Shown: one piece after another, positions 33,915 through 42,575 of the stretch
Layout: each line of letters starts with the position of its first letter
Numbering within the stretch: position 1 is the first letter of the stretch
Origin: Methylomicrobium lacus LW14
Lineage (GTDB): Bacteria; Pseudomonadota; Gammaproteobacteria; Methylococcales; Methylomonadaceae
DNA: 64,000 nt
NCBI RefSeq assembly: GCF_000527095.1
Contig: NZ_AZUN01000001.1
Coordinates: forward strand, 4,229,501-4,293,500
Reading direction: 5' to 3'
Made by a program: the position numbers and the translations under genes
Notes under the pieces: model-generated
What the model was told of the DNA's origin: nothing
Seen by the model: the letters and a program-made list of their open reading frames with translations, nothing else
The model's database searches: none

Positions 33915-33939
33915 CGAAAGCAGCGAGAGGCCAAATCAT
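33877..33939 (-). CDS. Candidate 20-residue leader peptide overlapping the attenuator
   Basis: ATG 33939 opens MIWPLAAFVQRACNPLGRAR, stop TGA inside the 3' arm of the terminator hairpin. If translated, the ribosome would cover the hairpin, the geometry of translation-coupled attenuation. It starts only a few bases after the predicted transcription start and lacks a strong ribosome-binding site, so it would be nearly leaderless. Tentative. Confidence 0.35.
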   Translation of the reverse strand: MIWPLAAFVQRACNPLGRAR

Positions 33940-33950
33940 GGCTTCAGTAA

Positions 33951-33980
33951 AATGATAATCATTATCATTTGCGAAATCAA
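33951..33980 (-). promoter_or_regulatory. Fur-box promoter of hemP-tonB-exbB-exbD
   Basis: AATGATAATCATTATCATT (33951-33969) is a perfect palindromic Fur box. On the minus strand it sits within a sigma-70 promoter: TTGATT (33980-33975), 17-base spacer, TATCAT (33957-33952). Fur-Fe binding would block it directly. The rest of the 33981-34162 gap holds nothing clear. Confidence 0.88.
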
Positions 33981-34162
33981 GTTTTTTGCGCAAACGCCAG
34001 GGCATTGATTTAGCCCCGGCAGAGGATAAGAGTCGACTCAAAACTTAATGTGTCGGGCTTCATTGGCGGCTCGTTTCAGCCGATTCCGAATAGTTAGCAG
34101 GGGAATTCCCTCGCGGGCGAATGGGGTTGCGCGCAAGATCGATTACAGCGGGGCAGGATTCG

Positions 34163-35533
34163 TTAACCAATGCCATATTTTTTCAGTTTGTACCACAAGG
34201 TGCGCTCGCTGACTTGCAATAGGCGCGCCGCTTTCGCTTTATTGCCCGCGCTGATCTGTAACGCTTGCGTCAATAAGCGCGTTTCCAGTTTTGCGACATT
34301 GGCATCCAAATCAAAATCCTGATCGGCCGGTGCCGGTGTGTTCCGTGCCGACTGCGCCGGCAAGTCCAGGGTTTCCTGCGGAAAATGTTTTAGATTCAGG
34401 CTTTGCCCCTGGCTTAACACCATCGCCCGTTCGATCATGTTTTCCAGTTCGCGCACGTTGCCGGGCCAGGCATAGGCCATCAATGCTTGGCTGATGTCAT
34501 CGGACAACCGCGCCATGCCGGCATAATTTAACGATGAGCGGTATTTTTCGATGAAATGCGCGCAGAGCAATGGAATGTCTTCGCGCCGTTCGCGCAGCGG
34601 CGGCAATTTGATTGCCAATACATTCAGTCGGTAGTAGAGGTCTTCGCGCAGGCAGCCTTGTTGGACTGCAGTCAAAGGGTTGCGATTGGTCGCGGCAACC
34701 ACCCGAATATCGATTTTGATGCTGCGGTTGCTGCCCAAGCGGTCGACTTGGCTTTCCTGCAACACGCGCAGCAGTTTGGCCTGAATATGGGTCGGCATTT
34801 CGGTGATTTCATCCAGGAACAAGGTGCCGCCGTCGGCCAACTCGAACTTGCCGACGCGGTCCTTGTGCGCGCCGGTAAACGCGCCGCGTACATAGCCGAA
34901 CAACTCGCTTTCCAAGATGTCGGCCGGTATCGCGGCGCAATTGATCGGCACGAACAAGCCTTGGCGGCCGGAGTTGGCGTGCGCGGCGCGGGCGACCAAT
35001 TCCTTCCCGGTGCCGGTTTCGCCATAGACGAAGAGGCTGGCTTTACTCGGCCCGGCTTGGCGAATCAATTCATACACCTGACGCATGGCGGCGCTTTGGC
35101 CGATGAAATGATCCCAGCCTTTGCCGGCTTCATCGCGCAGAAACTGGTTTTCGCGGTGGATGCGGCTGATGTCGAGCGCGCGCCGCACCAGTAATTCGAC
35201 CTGTTCGACATCGAGCGGGCGGATGATGAAATCGAAGGCGCCTTGCTTCATTGCTTCGACCGCGCTTTCGATCGTGCCGTAAGCGGTGACCACGATGACC
35301 GGAAATGCATGGCCCTCCGCGCGCAGCGTGGTCAATAACTCCAGGCCGGACATGTCCGGCATGTTCAGATCGGTGATCAACAGATCGACCGTTTGCTCGC
35401 GTAATATGGCCAAAGCGGTCGGCGCATTTTCGGCGCAGACGACCGCGCAGCCGAGTTTGCGCAACAACACTTCCAATACGCGGCGGGCATTGGCTTCATC
35501 GTCGACGATTAAAACGCGGGATCCGGTTAGCAT
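34163..35533 (-). CDS. Sigma-54-dependent response regulator, NtrC family
   Basis: 456 residues. Receiver (1-120) with DLLITDLNMPDMSGLELL; AAA+ domain with Walker A GETGTGKE, sigma-54 contact loop GAFTGA, Walker B GGTLFLDEITEMP and RLNVLAIKLPPLRERREDIP; C-terminal Fis-type helix-turn-helix (NKAKAARLLQVSERTLWYKL). It activates sigma-54 promoters when phosphorylated. It overlaps the kinase gene by 7 bases, which identifies its partner. Target genes unknown. Confidence 0.94.
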   Translation of the reverse strand: MLTGSRVLIVDDEANARRVLEVLLRKLGCAVVCAENAPTALAILREQTVDLLITDLNMPDMSGLELLTTLRAEGHAFPVIVVTAYGTIESAVEAMKQGAFDFIIRPLDVEQVELLVRRALDISRIHRENQFLRDEAGKGWDHFIGQSAAMRQVYELIRQAGPSKASLFVYGETGTGKELVARAAHANSGRQGLFVPINCAAIPADILESELFGYVRGAFTGAHKDRVGKFELADGGTLFLDEITEMPTHIQAKLLRVLQESQVDRLGSNRSIKIDIRVVAATNRNPLTAVQQGCLREDLYYRLNVLAIKLPPLRERREDIPLLCAHFIEKYRSSLNYAGMARLSDDISQALMAYAWPGNVRELENMIERAMVLSQGQSLNLKHFPQETLDLPAQSARNTPAPADQDFDLDANVAKLETRLLTQALQISAGNKAKAARLLQVSERTLWYKLKKYGIG

Positions 35534-37311
35534 GTTCGTTCAGTTTGATGTTGGGGTAATAGCACGATGAAACAGGCGCCGCCGAACCGGCTGCTGCCGA
35601 TGTCGATCGAGCCGCCGTGCGCGGAAATGATTTGTTGGGTGACGGTCAGGCCGAGCCCGATGCCGGATTCGCGGGTGGTGAAAAACGGATCGAACAAGCG
35701 CTGGCGAATCTCTTCGGGAATGCCGGGGCCGCTGTCTTCGATCGTGAGGCGCAGATGCTCCGCATCGGCATCTTCGAGTTGCACACGGATGCGCCCGCCT
35801 TGCGGCAAGATTTGAATCGCATTCAAAACCAGGTTCAGGAACACCTGCACCAACATCTCTTCATCGCATTCGATCAACGCATCGCCGGCAAGGTCGGACC
35901 ATTCGATCGCGATCGATTTGTTATCGGCCTGTTTGCCGAGTAAATCGAGCGCGCGCTGAATGATCAGCGCCAACGAGTGGGCTTGCATCTGCGGCGGCCT
36001 GGGCCGGGCGCAATCCAACAAGGCTGAAATCAGACGGTTCAGGCGCGCGGTTTCTTCGTTGATGATGCGCACCATGTCGCGCCCGTCCGCGCTGAGCGCA
36101 TTGTCCAAGCGTAAAATTTGCGCGCTGGTTTGCAGGATGCCCAACGGGGTCCTGACTTCATGCGCCATGATCGCGGCCATTTCGCCGACCACCGCCAGTT
36201 TGGCGGCGCGGATGACCTGTTGCCGCGAGCGTTCGAGATCTTCGCTGAGCTGCGCGAACGCGTTGCTCAACTCGGCGACCTCATGTACGCCCGAGGCTGT
36301 GGGTTGTATTGCAGTAGGATGATGTTGAAAGTTTCGCACCCAGCGGGTCAGCACCCAGATCGGATGGCTGATGCGCTTGGCCGTCCACTGCGCCACGACG
36401 ACCGCGATCAAACTGGTTACTAAAAATAAACCGCCGAACCACAACCATAAAATCCAGATCGAATGAAAAGCCTGCTCGGTTGACTGGATGATCAACAGCG
36501 ACCAGCCGAGATTGGCATAGCCTTGATAACCTAGCGAACTGGCATGGCCGACCAAGACGCGCGATTGCGTCAACGGCTCGCCGGTGTGGATGAAGGTGCC
36601 GTGCGCCTCTGCCGGTTTCCAATCGGCAAACGTGCGCGCCAGTAATAACCCGGCATCGCGGATGCGCGTCGAGCCGGCCAGGGCGCGTCCGTCGGCATCC
36701 AATAGCACGATATAGCGTTTACCCGATTCCGAATTGCTGGCCTGATCGAACAACTGAAAAATCTGCTCCAGGTTGAAAATGCCGTATAACTGGCCTTGCT
36801 CGCCGGCGCCGTATGTGTCCGGCACCGGGGCCCGAATCAACAGGCTGGGATCGTCATAAGGCGGGGCAAGTTTCGGGTTTTCCAGTACCAAGTCGCCATA
36901 AGGCACGATGGCTTTGATCCAGTCCGGCTGCGGATTCAACGTATTGCCGATCAACGCCGGGTTGGAAGCCGAGACGATCTTGTTCGCAGCGTTCAAATAA
37001 AACAACGCGCGATAGACGTCCGGGTAACTGCTATCCAATACTGAAAGAAATTGCGCCAATTGCTTGTCGACATCGCCGATACGGCCTTCCTGAACGATGT
37101 CCAAATGGCTCCAGGAATGAATGTTTTGCAGACGCTCGAACATCAACACGTCGATCTGTTGCATCAACATCACCGCATCGTTTTCAAGGCTGTTGCTGAT
37201 TTCGCGCTCCAACGTCGTCCGCGAGGCATAAAACGACAACAACGCGATCGGCGCGCCGCCTAAAAACAACAAGGCCAAAAAGGAAAGTAAAAAGATACGC
37301 TGGATTCTCAT
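35527..37311 (-). CDS. Sensor histidine kinase with Cache-type periplasmic domain
   Basis: 594 residues. Helix 1 (IFLLSFLALLFLGGAPIALL), a roughly 260-residue periplasmic dCache-like domain (with YRALFYLNAANKIVSASNPA and PPYDDPSLLIRAPVP), helix 2 (IWILWLWFGGLFLVTSLIAV), HAMP, HisKA with IMAHEVRTPLGILQTSAQIL, and ATPase domain (NLVLNAIQILPQGG, FFTTRESGIGLGLTVTQQII). Upstream porin and binding-protein genes on the same strand suggest it senses a small solute or anion. Confidence 0.92.
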   Translation of the reverse strand: MRIQRIFLLSFLALLFLGGAPIALLSFYASRTTLEREISNSLENDAVMLMQQIDVLMFERLQNIHSWSHLDIVQEGRIGDVDKQLAQFLSVLDSSYPDVYRALFYLNAANKIVSASNPALIGNTLNPQPDWIKAIVPYGDLVLENPKLAPPYDDPSLLIRAPVPDTYGAGEQGQLYGIFNLEQIFQLFDQASNSESGKRYIVLLDADGRALAGSTRIRDAGLLLARTFADWKPAEAHGTFIHTGEPLTQSRVLVGHASSLGYQGYANLGWSLLIIQSTEQAFHSIWILWLWFGGLFLVTSLIAVVVAQWTAKRISHPIWVLTRWVRNFQHHPTAIQPTASGVHEVAELSNAFAQLSEDLERSRQQVIRAAKLAVVGEMAAIMAHEVRTPLGILQTSAQILRLDNALSADGRDMVRIINEETARLNRLISALLDCARPRPPQMQAHSLALIIQRALDLLGKQADNKSIAIEWSDLAGDALIECDEEMLVQVFLNLVLNAIQILPQGGRIRVQLEDADAEHLRLTIEDSGPGIPEEIRQRLFDPFFTTRESGIGLGLTVTQQIISAHGGSIDIGSSRFGGACFIVLLPQHQTERTC

Positions 37312-37385
37312 CGGGCACTATGCAAAAAAAGTCTGCAATTTTGGTATGACTTCTGAAAATACATGCAATTTTTGTAGGGTTATTT

Positions 37386-37826
37386 TTAAGGTTTGGTGCC
37401 AGGGGATAGTAAAAGCAAGACTTTTACCCGCGCATCGACAAGCGTTTTTCGGACATAACCGATCGAACTCGGCGTGGAGCTGACAAAGCGTAAGACCGCT
37501 TCTTCCGAGCTCATCACCGGCGGCGGCGTAATGCCGTGAAAATACTGCGCATTCCAATAATCTTCCTGCTCTTCCGGCAAGATCGAAAACAGCGACAACG
37601 AAAAATCGTTTCTGAGCGGGCTGGCAAGCGGCAGGTTGGTCGGAATCCAGCGCTTGCCCTGCTCGTCGAGCTGGATTTTGCGCAGGTAGATCAGTTTCAA
37701 CGTATCGCGGGACAGGTGATTGAGCGGGCTGGAGGCCGATGTCACCACCGCAATCGGCTCGGCGTTTGCGCTTCGAAAACTCGCCGCCAGCACAAGGCAT
37801 AGGATCAGAACGAGATTGCGGTACAT
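37386..37826 (-). CDS. PstS-like periplasmic substrate-binding protein, small
   Basis: 146 residues with signal peptide (MYRNLVLILCLVLAASFRSA then NA). Core: AVVTSASSPLNHLSRDTLKL, IYLRKIQLDEQGKRWIPTNL, then VLRFVSSTPSSIGYVRKTLV. This is the short PBP-like domain related to phosphate-binding PstS. At 146 residues it is much shorter than PstS. Encoded directly before the sensor kinase and overlapping the porin stop; it may present the ligand to the kinase (inference). Phosphate is a guess from family only. Confidence 0.75.
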   Translation of the reverse strand: MYRNLVLILCLVLAASFRSANAEPIAVVTSASSPLNHLSRDTLKLIYLRKIQLDEQGKRWIPTNLPLASPLRNDFSLSLFSILPEEQEDYWNAQYFHGITPPPVMSSEEAVLRFVSSTPSSIGYVRKTLVDARVKVLLLLSPGTKP

Positions 37827-38887
37827 CAGAATAATACCGCAAATGACGCCGTTAGGCCATTTGGCGCTAATGCGTCATTGTTGACGCCCAAGCGGTATTC
37901 CAGTTTCCAGACCAGCGGCGGGCTGGGCCGGTAAGCCAAACCGATGACGCCGACATGGCCGGTTTTATCCTGCAGTTGTTGAAAAGCCTCGTAGCGGCTC
38001 ACCAAAAACCAATGGCTCGGCAGAGGGGTGACGCTTTGCAGAAAGCCTTGCAACATAGCTTTTCCGTTTGCCTCATTACCCTTGTTGCGATAGACGATTT
38101 CACTGCTGATTTCGTGTTTTTTGAACTTCCATAACGCATCGAAGCCGACCAGAGATTTACGTTCGTCTACATGATCTTTCAGTACGAAATTAGCGAAAGA
38201 AATCCCAATGTGCAGGTTGTCCGTCCACTGGTAACCCACCTGCCCGCCGAATGCGTCTTTAAAGGGATTGTCCGATAAATGCGGATCGATAATGTCTGTG
38301 ACATCGCCGTAGACGGCATAATCCAATTGCCGGCTATCAACTAACATCGTGCCGTGCAGCATTGCCCCGGCGGCATGGGTCGAAAACAAATTTTCGCTGG
38401 CAACCGGCCTTTGGCCTGTCCATACCAAGGGCGCGGCGTGCAATAAATTCCAATGCCCGATCGGGGTTAAAAACTTGCCTAATCTGAGTGCTAATTTATC
38501 GTTGATCAGGCCGTCAAAATAAAACCGCTCGGATTCGAAATGTATATTGCGGGTGCTGAACGACTGATGTTCAGAAGCCGAAAAAGTATCGGCACTTTCC
38601 AATTCGGCAAAAAAACGTATCGGCCCATTCTTGTCCCAAGAAATAAAGAGGCTGAGATCGTCTGCGGTAAATTCCCAAGGATCAGCGCCGAGCGCATGCA
38701 CTTTAATATCGGAGTATCCACCCAAACGCAAACCGCTATTGCCTAACGCGTAACCATTACCTAAACGATAGCCTTGCTGAGCCGCATCGGCCGCCCAAGC
38801 CAAAGATGCCAGACTCCACGCCAGCAGCATCCAAACCGCAAAGACAACTTGCGCAGGTCTGGGGTGGCGTCTTTTCCTCATGTGCAT
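37826..38887 (-). CDS. Porin-like outer-membrane protein
   Basis: 353 residues. Signal peptide (about 1-33), then a beta-rich protein: LRLGGYSDIKVHALGADPWE, FISWDKNGPIRFFAELESAD, LALRLGKFLTPIGHWNLLHA, and a final strand GLTASFAVLF with C-terminal Phe for Bam recognition. LRLGKFLTPIGHWN is typical of phosphate-selective porin O/P-like barrels. First gene of the porin, binding-protein, kinase, regulator series; its stop overlaps the next ATG (TGATG). Confidence 0.8.
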   Translation of the reverse strand: MHMRKRRHPRPAQVVFAVWMLLAWSLASLAWAADAAQQGYRLGNGYALGNSGLRLGGYSDIKVHALGADPWEFTADDLSLFISWDKNGPIRFFAELESADTFSASEHQSFSTRNIHFESERFYFDGLINDKLALRLGKFLTPIGHWNLLHAAPLVWTGQRPVASENLFSTHAAGAMLHGTMLVDSRQLDYAVYGDVTDIIDPHLSDNPFKDAFGGQVGYQWTDNLHIGISFANFVLKDHVDERKSLVGFDALWKFKKHEISSEIVYRNKGNEANGKAMLQGFLQSVTPLPSHWFLVSRYEAFQQLQDKTGHVGVIGLAYRPSPPLVWKLEYRLGVNNDALAPNGLTASFAVLF

Positions 38888-39103
38888 GATCCGGGCTTTG
38901 GGAGAAATGGGGCGTCATTCTTGAATGTTCGCGCGAATTTTGCAAGAGCGATGAATGAGGTGCGGTCAAAATTCGTGTCAATGAAAAGAGTTGGCTTGGT
39001 TTTTGCTCTGTCACATTCAAGTCAGGCTATCTCTTGGGTGAAAGGACAGGTATCCGTCGATGAAGTCTGATGAGCATCCAGCTAAACATAACGGAGAGCA
39101 CTC

Positions 39104-40507
39104 ATGTCGATTGATTTATTGCGACGAATAAGAAGAAATACGGCAACGCCATTGTTGAGTTTATTATTGATCGCATTTGCTGCGCTTGCCGCGAATGTTG
39201 CTCATGCCACTCCAGCCATCATGCAAGCCAACGGCGCGCCTGCGTGTTCCTCTTGCCATACTCAAGGCAAGTTTACCAAGGCCGAAGGCCGAGCAGGGCT
39301 GGCCGCCTATCTGGCCGCACAAACACCGATTTGCTTGCCGCCGCAAGTCCTGCAAGGCAACGTTTGCGTAACGCCGCCGCCACCGACTTGCATCGCACCG
39401 CAAGTGCTGCAAGGCAACGTTTGCGTAACGCCGCGGCCACCGACTTGCATCGCACCGCAAGTGCTGCAAGGCAATGTTTGCGTAACTCCGCCGCCACCGA
39501 CCTGCATAGCGCCGCAAGTGTTACAAGGCAACGTTTGCGTCACGCCTCCGCCTCTGTCACCGACCTGTATAGCGCCACAAGTATTGCAGGGCGATGTTTG
39601 CGTCACGCCTCCGCCTTTGCCGCCGACCTGTATAGCGCCACAAGTATTGCAGGGCGATGTTTGCGTCACCCCGCCGCCACCGACGTGCATAGCGCCGCAA
39701 GTATTGCAAGGTAATGTTTGCGTAACCCCGGCACCGACTTCTTGCAGTGATGTCGATGATCTCGATGATGAACATGGGCAGGAACTCGATGACGATCGCG
39801 ATCATGACGGTAACGATGAGCAAGATGATGATTCAGGGAAATCCAAAAAAGCCAAAATCATCCCAACCCTCTCTGCACCGGATCATGTTTCCGTGCATGC
39901 CGGTGAAACGTTGACCTTGGCGGTTACCGCATTCGATTGCGCAAGCCGTCCTCTGACCATCATCGCAAAACATTTGCCTTATGGCGCAGCGCTTGAAAAC
40001 ACCGTCGATCCGCAACTGCATATGAGCAAAGGCGTCATCACCTGGACGCCGGATGCAGGCAGCAGAGCGCAGACCGTCGAAATTGAGCTCAAAGTCGTCG
40101 CGGATGACGGCGCCGGCAAGCCGGTCGCATCGGATGAGCAGGGCGTCGTGATCAACGTATTGCCGGCAACGCCAGCGCAGCCATTGGCTCAAAATGGTCC
40201 GGTGAAAAGCAATACGGTGGTCAGCGCCGGCTATCGGTCAAAACCGCAAAAACTGACGGTTGCCGGGCAATTGCTGTGGAACCGTTCCAGCAACAAAGGC
40301 GACCGTTTAGCTTTTATCAAAAACCAAACCGCGGTTATCAGCGATGCGGTTAGCGGCGTGCAATTGGGCACGGCTGCCATAAAACGTAACGGTAAATGGA
40401 AAACGTCAATAACGATCGACGCCAACTCGGCACCTTGCTCGGTTGACGTTGCGGTGGGCGGCGTACGCGCAACCCAGCCCGTTAAAGGCGCGAATTGCCA
40501 AAATTGA
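39104..40507 (+). CDS. Exported CxxCH (haem-c motif) protein with seven Cys-Pro repeats and Ig-like domain
   Basis: 467 residues. Signal peptide (about 1-36); one CxxCH (ACSSCHTQGKFTKAEGR, about 47-51); seven near-identical repeats C(I/L)APQVLQG(N/D)VCVTPPPPT (about 77-210), each with two cysteines; an acidic Asp/Glu/His stretch (DDLDDEHGQELDDDRDHDG); an Ig/cadherin-like domain (about 252-350) and a C-terminal domain resembling that of 45511-46410. It probably lies in the periplasm or on the surface, binding one haem c and perhaps Ca2+ or another metal. Own transcription unit, closed by a strong terminator. Confidence 0.75.
   Translation: MSIDLLRRIRRNTATPLLSLLLIAFAALAANVAHATPAIMQANGAPACSSCHTQGKFTKAEGRAGLAAYLAAQTPICLPPQVLQGNVCVTPPPPTCIAPQVLQGNVCVTPRPPTCIAPQVLQGNVCVTPPPPTCIAPQVLQGNVCVTPPPLSPTCIAPQVLQGDVCVTPPPLPPTCIAPQVLQGDVCVTPPPPTCIAPQVLQGNVCVTPAPTSCSDVDDLDDEHGQELDDDRDHDGNDEQDDDSGKSKKAKIIPTLSAPDHVSVHAGETLTLAVTAFDCASRPLTIIAKHLPYGAALENTVDPQLHMSKGVITWTPDAGSRAQTVEIELKVVADDGAGKPVASDEQGVVINVLPATPAQPLAQNGPVKSNTVVSAGYRSKPQKLTVAGQLLWNRSSNKGDRLAFIKNQTAVISDAVSGVQLGTAAIKRNGKWKTSITIDANSAPCSVDVAVGGVRATQPVKGANCQN
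39332..39745 (+). repeat. Seven tandem coding repeats of about 57-63 bases
   Basis: In-frame units encoding CIAPQVLQGNVCVTPPPPT; units 4 and 5 have an extra two codons (LS or LP). The repeats keep alternative frames on both strands open, producing misleading long shadow ORFs. Confidence 0.9.
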
Positions 40508-40510
40508 TGT

Positions 40511-40561
40511 GATCCCAGCATTCCGGCGCTACGGCGCCGGAATGCTTCCGGGATCGTTTTT
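40511..40561 (+). terminator. Intrinsic terminator
   Basis: AGCATTCCGGCGC (40517-40529) pairs with GCGCCGGAATGCT (40534-40546), extended by GATCCC/GGGATC with a 3-base bulge, then GTTTTT. It ends the repeat-protein transcript just before the TlpA-like gene. Confidence 0.88.
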
Positions 40562-40577
40562 CACTCATTCAATCAAG

Positions 40578-41090
40578 ATGATGAATATGCACAAACTCTA
40601 TCTACTCGTGTTATCTGCGCTGCTGTGGTGTTTGACCGGCGTAATGGCCAATGCGGCGGAAGTCGGGCAATCGGCGCCGCCATTTACCTTGCCGGCTTTA
40701 CAGGGGGATAAGACCCACAACCTGAAAGACTATCAGGGCAAAGTCGTTTACCTGGATTTTTGGGCTTCCTGGTGTGCGCCGTGCCGCACCTCGTTTCCGT
40801 TGCTGAATGCTCTGTATAAGAAATATAAAGACAAAGGTTTTGCGGTCGTCGCGGTCAATCTCGATGAAGACAAAGCCAAGGCCGAAAAATTTTTACAGGC
40901 CATTCCGGTCGATTTCACGATTTTGCACGATGCGAGCGGCGGGTTGGCGGACCAATATGTCGTCGAGTCGATGCCGACCTCGTTCATTGTCGATCAAAAA
41001 GGCGTCGTCCAACATGTTCATCACGGCTTTGTCAGTGACGATATCAAGGCCATCGAGCAAAAAGTGACCAGTCTGTTATCGGCGAATTAA
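40578..41090 (+). CDS. TlpA/ResA-like periplasmic thioredoxin
   Basis: 170 residues from ATG 40578 (ATG 40587 also possible). Signal peptide MMNMHKLYLLVLSALLWCLT then GVMANA; thioredoxin fold with FWASWCAPCRTSFP active site, VVAVNLDEDKAKAEKFL and cis-Pro region ESMPTSFIVDQKG. A reducing thioredoxin in the periplasm would take electrons from DsbD (43568) and act on disulfides of haem or Cys-rich partners. It starts the run TlpA, DUF4266-like, DUF3570-like, ApbE, DsbD. Confidence 0.88.
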   Translation: MMNMHKLYLLVLSALLWCLTGVMANAAEVGQSAPPFTLPALQGDKTHNLKDYQGKVVYLDFWASWCAPCRTSFPLLNALYKKYKDKGFAVVAVNLDEDKAKAEKFLQAIPVDFTILHDASGGLADQYVVESMPTSFIVDQKGVVQHVHHGFVSDDIKAIEQKVTSLLSAN

Positions 41091-41095
41091 AGATC

Positions 41096-41308
41096 ATGAA
41101 AACATCCATTGCAGCGATCATTTTATTGGCCGTGTTAAGCACGGGTTGTAGCGAGGTTTTGCCCAGACAACGCGGCAATCTGGCGCTGCCGCAGATGGGA
41201 TTGACCACCGATGGCCTGGAGTTTGAATTACGCCAGCATGCGTTTTTCAGTAAGGAATCGGCGGCAGGCGGTTATGGCGGCGGTGGCGGCGGTTGCGGTT
41301 GTAATTGA
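41096..41308 (+). CDS. Small lipoprotein with Gly/Cys tail (DUF4266-like)
   Basis: 70 residues. Signal and lipobox LAVLSTGC (Cys18), then SEVLPRQRGNLALPQMGLTT, FELRQHAFFSKESAAGG, and a striking C-terminal GGYGGGGGGCGCN. The size, lipobox, and neighbour DUF3570 match the DUF4266 family. The two tail cysteines may bind a cofactor or be modified by neighbours (TlpA, ApbE); none of this is shown. Five bases after tlpA, so same transcript. Confidence 0.75.
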   Translation: MKTSIAAIILLAVLSTGCSEVLPRQRGNLALPQMGLTTDGLEFELRQHAFFSKESAAGGYGGGGGGCGCN

Positions 41309-41346
41309 GACGACGTAATGATTTGGGACGAGGTTGTATTCTAGCG

Positions 41347-42570
41347 ATGAAAACTAAAAAAATGACAAACGCTGTCAAGCGCTTGCAGTGCGCGGCGCTG
41401 CTGCTGCCGGGGTTGTCGCAAACGGCCGTTGCCGGGCGCGTCGAAGAAACTTATAACGCCGATTTCCAATACGGCCATTATTCCGAAAGCAATCAGCGCA
41501 TGGAGGTCGATATCTTTCAAGGCGCGCTGTCGGCGCCGATCGGCAGCGCGATGACCGCTTCCGTGAATCTCGTGCGCGACATGGTGTCCGGGGCTTCGCC
41601 CGTCTATAACTTCAAGGATGCGAACGGACAAGTCCGGCAATTCATCAGCGGCGCTTCGCCGACCAGTTCGTGCGGAAAATCGATCTGCGAGCAACGCGAT
41701 GCGATCAGTTCGGGACTGACCTATTTTTTCGATAGCGCGTCGGTCAATGTCGGCGGCGGTTTTTCCAGGGAGCATGATTACACCTCGCGTTATTTCAATA
41801 CCAACTTGAGTTTCGATCTCAATAAAAAATTGACCACCGTCAATTTCGGCGCGTCGGCCGCTTTTGACGAGATTGCGCCTTCGCCGTCGACCTGGAACAG
41901 CCGCGATAGCGCGTTCAAGGCGCATAAAACCAGTCAACAATATTTGCTGGGCGTGACGCAAATCATCAACAAGGAGTCCTTGCTGCAAAGCAATATTACG
42001 TTTGGCTATCACAGCGGCTTTTTATCGGACCCTTACAAGTGGGTCGCCTTTTACGACGGCAATGCCTTTTCCGATTTTCAGCAGGATAAACGGCCGCGAG
42101 AGCGATTCGAGTGGGCCTGGTTGAACCAGTATGTCCGCCATTTCGGTCAATTCAACGATGCCGCGCTGCATCTCGATTATCGCTTCAGCACCAACGATTG
42201 GGGCATCAATGCGCATACCTTTGAAGCCAGCTGGCATCAACCGATCATCGACGATTGGCAGATCATTCCCCGCTTCCGCTATTACTCGCAAGATAAAGCC
42301 GACTTTTATCAGACGGTATTCAGCGGGCGATCCGAAGCTTATTCGAGTTATTCCAGCGACTACCGACTGGCCGGCTTCGGCGCGATTTCGGCCGGTTTGA
42401 AATTGAGCAAGGAAGTCAAAAGCATCGGCTATGCGGAGTCGCTGAAATTCCAAACCGGGGTCGAATATTATGACCATAGCTCCAATTATCAACTGGGCGG
42501 CAACGGCAGCAATAACTTCAGTAACTTCAGTTATTACTTGGTCACTGCCTCGTTCAATTTGAAGTTTTAA
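41347..42570 (+). CDS. DUF3570-like outer-membrane barrel protein
   Basis: 407 residues from ATG 41347. Signal peptide ending GLSQTAVA. Beta-rich throughout: SMNVLVRD-like strands (MTASVNLVRDMVSGASPVYN), FSREHDYTSRYFNTNLSFDL, SNITFGYHSGFLSDPYKWV, and a last strand FSYYLVTASFNLKF with terminal Phe. Two Cys (SSCGKSICEQ, about 111-116) form a likely surface disulfide. DUF3570 proteins are of unknown function and usually sit with DUF4266 and ApbE genes. It may display or export the DUF4266 partner. Confidence 0.8.
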   Translation: MKTKKMTNAVKRLQCAALLLPGLSQTAVAGRVEETYNADFQYGHYSESNQRMEVDIFQGALSAPIGSAMTASVNLVRDMVSGASPVYNFKDANGQVRQFISGASPTSSCGKSICEQRDAISSGLTYFFDSASVNVGGGFSREHDYTSRYFNTNLSFDLNKKLTTVNFGASAAFDEIAPSPSTWNSRDSAFKAHKTSQQYLLGVTQIINKESLLQSNITFGYHSGFLSDPYKWVAFYDGNAFSDFQQDKRPRERFEWAWLNQYVRHFGQFNDAALHLDYRFSTNDWGINAHTFEASWHQPIIDDWQIIPRFRYYSQDKADFYQTVFSGRSEAYSSYSSDYRLAGFGAISAGLKLSKEVKSIGYAESLKFQTGVEYYDHSSNYQLGGNGSNNFSNFSYYLVTASFNLKF

Positions 42571-42575
42571 GGTCG

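Noticed and set aside
39332..39745. Possible CRISPR array
   Set aside because: The repeats are direct, in frame, about 57 bases with no unique spacers, and encode a repeating CIAPQVLQG peptide.
39244..39823. Overlapping open frames on both strands across the tandem repeat
   Set aside because: A repeated unit whose length is a multiple of three keeps several frames open; only the plus-strand 39104-40507 frame has a signal peptide and haem motif.
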